Of a stretch of DNA of 64,000 nt, positions 61,226-64,000 are shown piece after piece. The DNA is from Pseudomonas viridiflava. Lineage in GTDB: Bacteria > Pseudomonadota > Gammaproteobacteria > Pseudomonadales > Pseudomonadaceae. The position numbers and the translations under genes are program-made. The notes below the pieces were generated by a model, which was given only the letters and a program-made list of their open reading frames with translations, was not told the DNA's origin and made no database searches. Location: the NCBI RefSeq assembly GCF_900585905.1, contig NZ_UTVH01000031.1, positions 124,001 through 188,000 of the forward strand, written 5' to 3'. Each line of letters opens with the position of its first letter. Position 1 is the first letter of the stretch.

Positions 61226-62740
61226 GTGTCATTGGAACTTTGGCAGCAGTGCGTGGAGCTTTTGCGCGATGAGCTGCCTGCCCAGCAATTCAACACCTGG
61301 ATCCGTCCGCTACAGGTTGAAGCCGAAGGCGACGAGCTACGTGTGTATGCGCCAAATCGTTTTGTGCTCGACTGGGTCAATGAAAAATACCTCGGCCGTT
61401 TGCTGGAGTTGCTCGGCGAACACGGCCAGGGGCAGGCGCCAGCGCTTTCTTTGTTAATAGGCAGCAAGCGCAGCTCGACCCCACGGGCGGCACCCAATGC
61501 GCCACTGGCAGCGTCGGCATCGCAATCGACCGCTGCCCAGGAACCTGCGCAACCGCAGGCGTCTGCAGCCCCTGTGTCGGTGGCAGCCGCCGCGCCTGAC
61601 ACCGTGCAAAACAATGAGCCGTCCCGGGCCAGCTTCGACCCGATGGCCGGGGCCAGTTCGCAGCAGGCCCCCGCTCGTGCCGAACAGCGCACGGTGCAGG
61701 TCGAGGGCGCGCTCAAGCACACCAGCTATTTGAATCGTACCTTTACCTTTGAGAACTTCGTCGAAGGCAAGTCCAACCAGCTGGCCCGCGCTGCGGCCTG
61801 GCAAGTGGCAGACAACCCCAAGCACGGCTACAACCCGCTGTTCCTTTATGGCGGTGTGGGTCTGGGCAAGACTCACTTGATGCATGCCGTGGGCAACCAC
61901 CTGCTCAAGAAGAATCCGAATGCCAAGGTCGTGTACCTGCATTCCGAGCGCTTCGTGGCGGACATGGTCAAGGCTTTGCAGCTCAATGCAATCAACGAAT
62001 TCAAGCGCTTCTATCGTTCGGTTGATGCGTTGCTGATCGATGACATCCAGTTTTTTGCGCGCAAGGAGCGTTCCCAGGAAGAGTTTTTCCACACGTTCAA
62101 CGCGTTGCTTGAAGGGGGTCAGCAGGTCATCCTGACCAGTGACCGTTATCCGAAGGAAATCGAAGGCCTTGAAGAGCGACTCAAGTCGCGCTTTGGCTGG
62201 GGACTTACTGTCGCCGTCGAGCCACCGGAGCTGGAGACGCGTGTGGCGATCCTGATGAAGAAAGCGGATCAGGCAAAAGTTGACCTGCCCCATGACGCGG
62301 CATTCTTCATCGCTCAGCGGATCCGTTCCAACGTCCGCGAACTCGAAGGCGCGCTCAAGCGGGTCATTGCCCACTCGCACTTCATGGGTCGCGATATCAC
62401 TATCGAACTGATCCGCGAGTCGCTCAAAGACCTGTTGGCGTTGCAGGACAAGCTGGTCAGTGTGGATAACATTCAGCGCACGGTCGCCGAGTACTACAAG
62501 ATCAAGATCTCTGATCTGTTGTCCAAGCGTCGTTCGCGCTCGGTGGCCCGACCTCGTCAGGTGGCCATGGCACTTTCCAAAGAGCTGACCAACCACAGCC
62601 TGCCGGAAATCGGCGATGTGTTTGGCGGTCGCGACCATACCACCGTGCTGCACGCCTGCCGCAAGATCAACGAACTGAAGGAATCCGACGCGGACATCCG
62701 CGAGGACTACAAGAACCTGCTGCGTACACTGACCACCTGA
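61226..62740 (+). CDS. dnaA: Chromosomal replication initiator DnaA
   Basis: About 504 residues. I chose the GTG at 61226 ([13 protein letters not shown]) because AGGGG lies six bases upstream and related DnaA proteins start MSVELWQQ; an ATG two codons earlier is possible. Domain I, a long Ala/Pro-rich linker (about 90-160), AAA+ Walker [10 protein letters not shown], Walker [10 protein letters not shown] and the C-terminal DNA-binding signature [19 protein letters not shown] are seen. Confidence 0.97.
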   Translation: MSLELWQQCVELLRDELPAQQFNTWIRPLQVEAEGDELRVYAPNRFVLDWVNEKYLGRLLELLGEHGQGQAPALSLLIGSKRSSTPRAAPNAPLAASASQSTAAQEPAQPQASAAPVSVAAAAPDTVQNNEPSRASFDPMAGASSQQAPARAEQRTVQVEGALKHTSYLNRTFTFENFVEGKSNQLARAAAWQVADNPKHGYNPLFLYGGVGLGKTHLMHAVGNHLLKKNPNAKVVYLHSERFVADMVKALQLNAINEFKRFYRSVDALLIDDIQFFARKERSQEEFFHTFNALLEGGQQVILTSDRYPKEIEGLEERLKSRFGWGLTVAVEPPELETRVAILMKKADQAKVDLPHDAAFFIAQRIRSNVRELEGALKRVIAHSHFMGRDITIELIRESLKDLLALQDKLVSVDNIQRTVAEYYKIKISDLLSKRRSRSVARPRQVAMALSKELTNHSLPEIGDVFGGRDHTTVLHACRKINELKESDADIREDYKNLLRTLTT

Positions 62741-62778
62741 TGACATCAGCGCAGCTTATTAAGGCAAGGGACTAGACC

Positions 62779-63882
62779 ATGCACTTCACCATTCAACGCG
62801 AAGCCCTGTTGAAACCCCTGCAATTGGTCGCAGGCGTTGTCGAACGCCGCCAGACCCTGCCGGTGCTGTCCAACGTGCTCCTGGTCGTCGAGGGGCAACA
62901 GCTCTCGCTGACCGGCACTGACCTGGAGGTCGAGCTGGTTGGCCGCGTGCAGCTTGAAGAGCCTGCCGAGCCAGGCGAAATCACTGTACCGGCGCGCAAG
63001 CTGATGGACATCTGCAAAAGCCTGCCGAACGACGCGTTGATCGATATCAAACTGGATGACTCCAAGTTGGTGGTCAAGGCAGGTCGCAGCCGCTTCACCC
63101 TTTCGACGCTGCCAGCCAATGATTTCCCGACGGTAGAAGAAGGCCCTGGGTCATTGACCTTCAACCTGGTGCAAAGCAAATTGCGCCGGCTGATCGAGCG
63201 CACCAGTTTTGCCATGGCTCAACAGGATGTGCGCTACTACCTCAACGGTATGTTGCTTGAAGTCAGCGCCGGCGTGCTGCGCGCCGTTGCCACCGATGGC
63301 CACCGCCTGGCCATGTGTTCCATGTCAGCCGACATCGAGCACGCCGATCGGCATCAGGTGATCGTGCCGCGCAAGGGTATCCTCGAAATGGCGCGCCTGC
63401 TGACCGAGCAGGACGGCACTGTCAGTATCGTCCTGGGGCAGCATCACATTCGCGCAACGACCGGGGAATTCACGTTCACCTCGAAACTTGTCGACGGCAA
63501 GTTTCCGGACTACGAGCGTGTATTGCCCAAGGGCGGCGACAAGCTTGTGCTGGGGGATCGTCAGGCGCTACGCGAAGCATTCAGCCGTACTGCGATTCTT
63601 TCCAACGAGAAATATCGCGGTATCCGCCTGCAGCTGGCAAACGGTCAGCTGAAAATCCAGGCCAACAACCCTGAGCAGGAAGAAGCTGAAGAAGAGATCA
63701 GCGTCGACTACAACGGTGCCTCCCTGGAGATCGGTTTCAATGTCAGTTACCTCCTGGACGTGCTGGGTGTGATGACTACTGAACAAGTGCGCTTGATCCT
63801 CTCCGATTCCAACAGCAGTGCGCTGGTGCAGGAATCAGACAATGACGACTCGGCTTACGTCGTCATGCCGATGCGCCTGTAA
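62779..63882 (+). CDS. dnaN: DNA polymerase III beta sliding clamp
   Basis: 367 residues, the standard length. It starts MHFTIQREALLKPLQLVAGV and ends DDSAYVVMPMRL, with the three clamp domains in between. It lies 38 bp after dnaA, as is usual. Confidence 0.97.
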   Translation: MHFTIQREALLKPLQLVAGVVERRQTLPVLSNVLLVVEGQQLSLTGTDLEVELVGRVQLEEPAEPGEITVPARKLMDICKSLPNDALIDIKLDDSKLVVKAGRSRFTLSTLPANDFPTVEEGPGSLTFNLVQSKLRRLIERTSFAMAQQDVRYYLNGMLLEVSAGVLRAVATDGHRLAMCSMSADIEHADRHQVIVPRKGILEMARLLTEQDGTVSIVLGQHHIRATTGEFTFTSKLVDGKFPDYERVLPKGGDKLVLGDRQALREAFSRTAILSNEKYRGIRLQLANGQLKIQANNPEQEEAEEEISVDYNGASLEIGFNVSYLLDVLGVMTTEQVRLILSDSNSSALVQESDNDDSAYVVMPMRL

Positions 63883-63902
63883 TTTTGTTCAGCAGAAGCT
63901 AG

Positions 63903-64000
63903 ATGTCTCTTAGTCGCGTCTCGGTCACCGGGGTGCGCAATCTCCACCCGGTGACCTTCTCCCCTTCCCCACGTATCAACATCCTTCACGGTGCCAACGG
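63903..64000 (+). CDS. recF: RecF, N-terminal part (runs off window)
   Basis: The first 32 codons: [20 protein letters not shown], then [11 protein letters not shown], the beginning of the Walker A loop of the RecF SMC-like ATPase. The gene continues past the window end. Confidence 0.9.
   Translation, partial: MSLSRVSVTGVRNLHPVTFSPSPRINILHGAN

Overview
The window is a Pseudomonas chromosome segment around the replication origin, most likely from the P. syringae group in the broad sense. The core gene order (glmS, a DeoR-type regulator, glmU, the atp operon, parB-parA, rsmG, mnmG, mnmE, yidC, yidD, rnpA, rpmH, oriC, dnaA, dnaN, recF) is typical of Pseudomonas. A consensus hrp box in front of an effector-like gene and two IS801-type elements point to a plant-associated lineage. 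The species assignment is inference.

Left flank, 1-7.4 kb. Two IS801-like (IS91 family) elements bracket a GNAT-acetyltransferase-like gene that has a perfect hrp box and a type III secretion-like N terminus. The right-hand IS copy abuts a decapitated isochorismatase-family gene. An overlapping MFS exporter / ABC-F ATPase pair follows, which looks like an antibiotic resistance operon.

Accessory island, about 7.4-36.15 kb. I read this as a decayed Tn7-like transposon in attTn7, just downstream of glmS. Three spaced ~19-bp repeats lie at the left end. Four close-packed copies lie inverted at the glmS-proximal end, about 24 bp from the glmS stop codon. The first ~43 codons of a tnsA homologue start just inside that end. 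An IS3-family element cuts off tnsA, and on its other side lies a truncated sir2-like pseudogene, so the rest of the tns module appears deleted. The main cargo is a leftward operon of about 23 kb for a thiazole/oxazole-modified RiPP. It contains a 79-aa Ser/Thr/Gly/Cys-rich precursor, an ABC-2 exporter, a split LanB dehydratase (elimination and glutamylation proteins), a YcaO cyclodehydratase, an E1-like partner, a large E1-like/double-nitroreductase azoline dehydrogenase, an M50 membrane protease, a periplasmic adaptor with a MacB/Lol-type ABC exporter, an S9 peptidase, an HlyC-like acyltransferase, a SelO-like protein and a FhuCBD-type ferric-siderophore importer. A sigma70 promoter and an overlapping 9-bp inverted repeat precede the precursor. 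The HlyC-like/SelO-like pair next to an iron-siderophore importer, together with a precursor ending in Gly-Ser, resembles siderophore-microcin (MccE492/H47) maturation. A hybrid azole-peptide/siderophore antibiotic is therefore the most interesting hypothesis in the window.

Right part, 36-64 kb. This is housekeeping: glmS and glmU (UDP-GlcNAc synthesis), F1Fo ATP synthase, chromosome partitioning, tRNA/rRNA modification, membrane insertion, RNase P protein, L34, oriC and the dnaA-dnaN-recF start. The one accessory insertion is a FecI/FecR/TonB-receptor iron-uptake module with a Fur-box-like site between mnmG and mnmE. No tRNA, rRNA or CRISPR array was seen.
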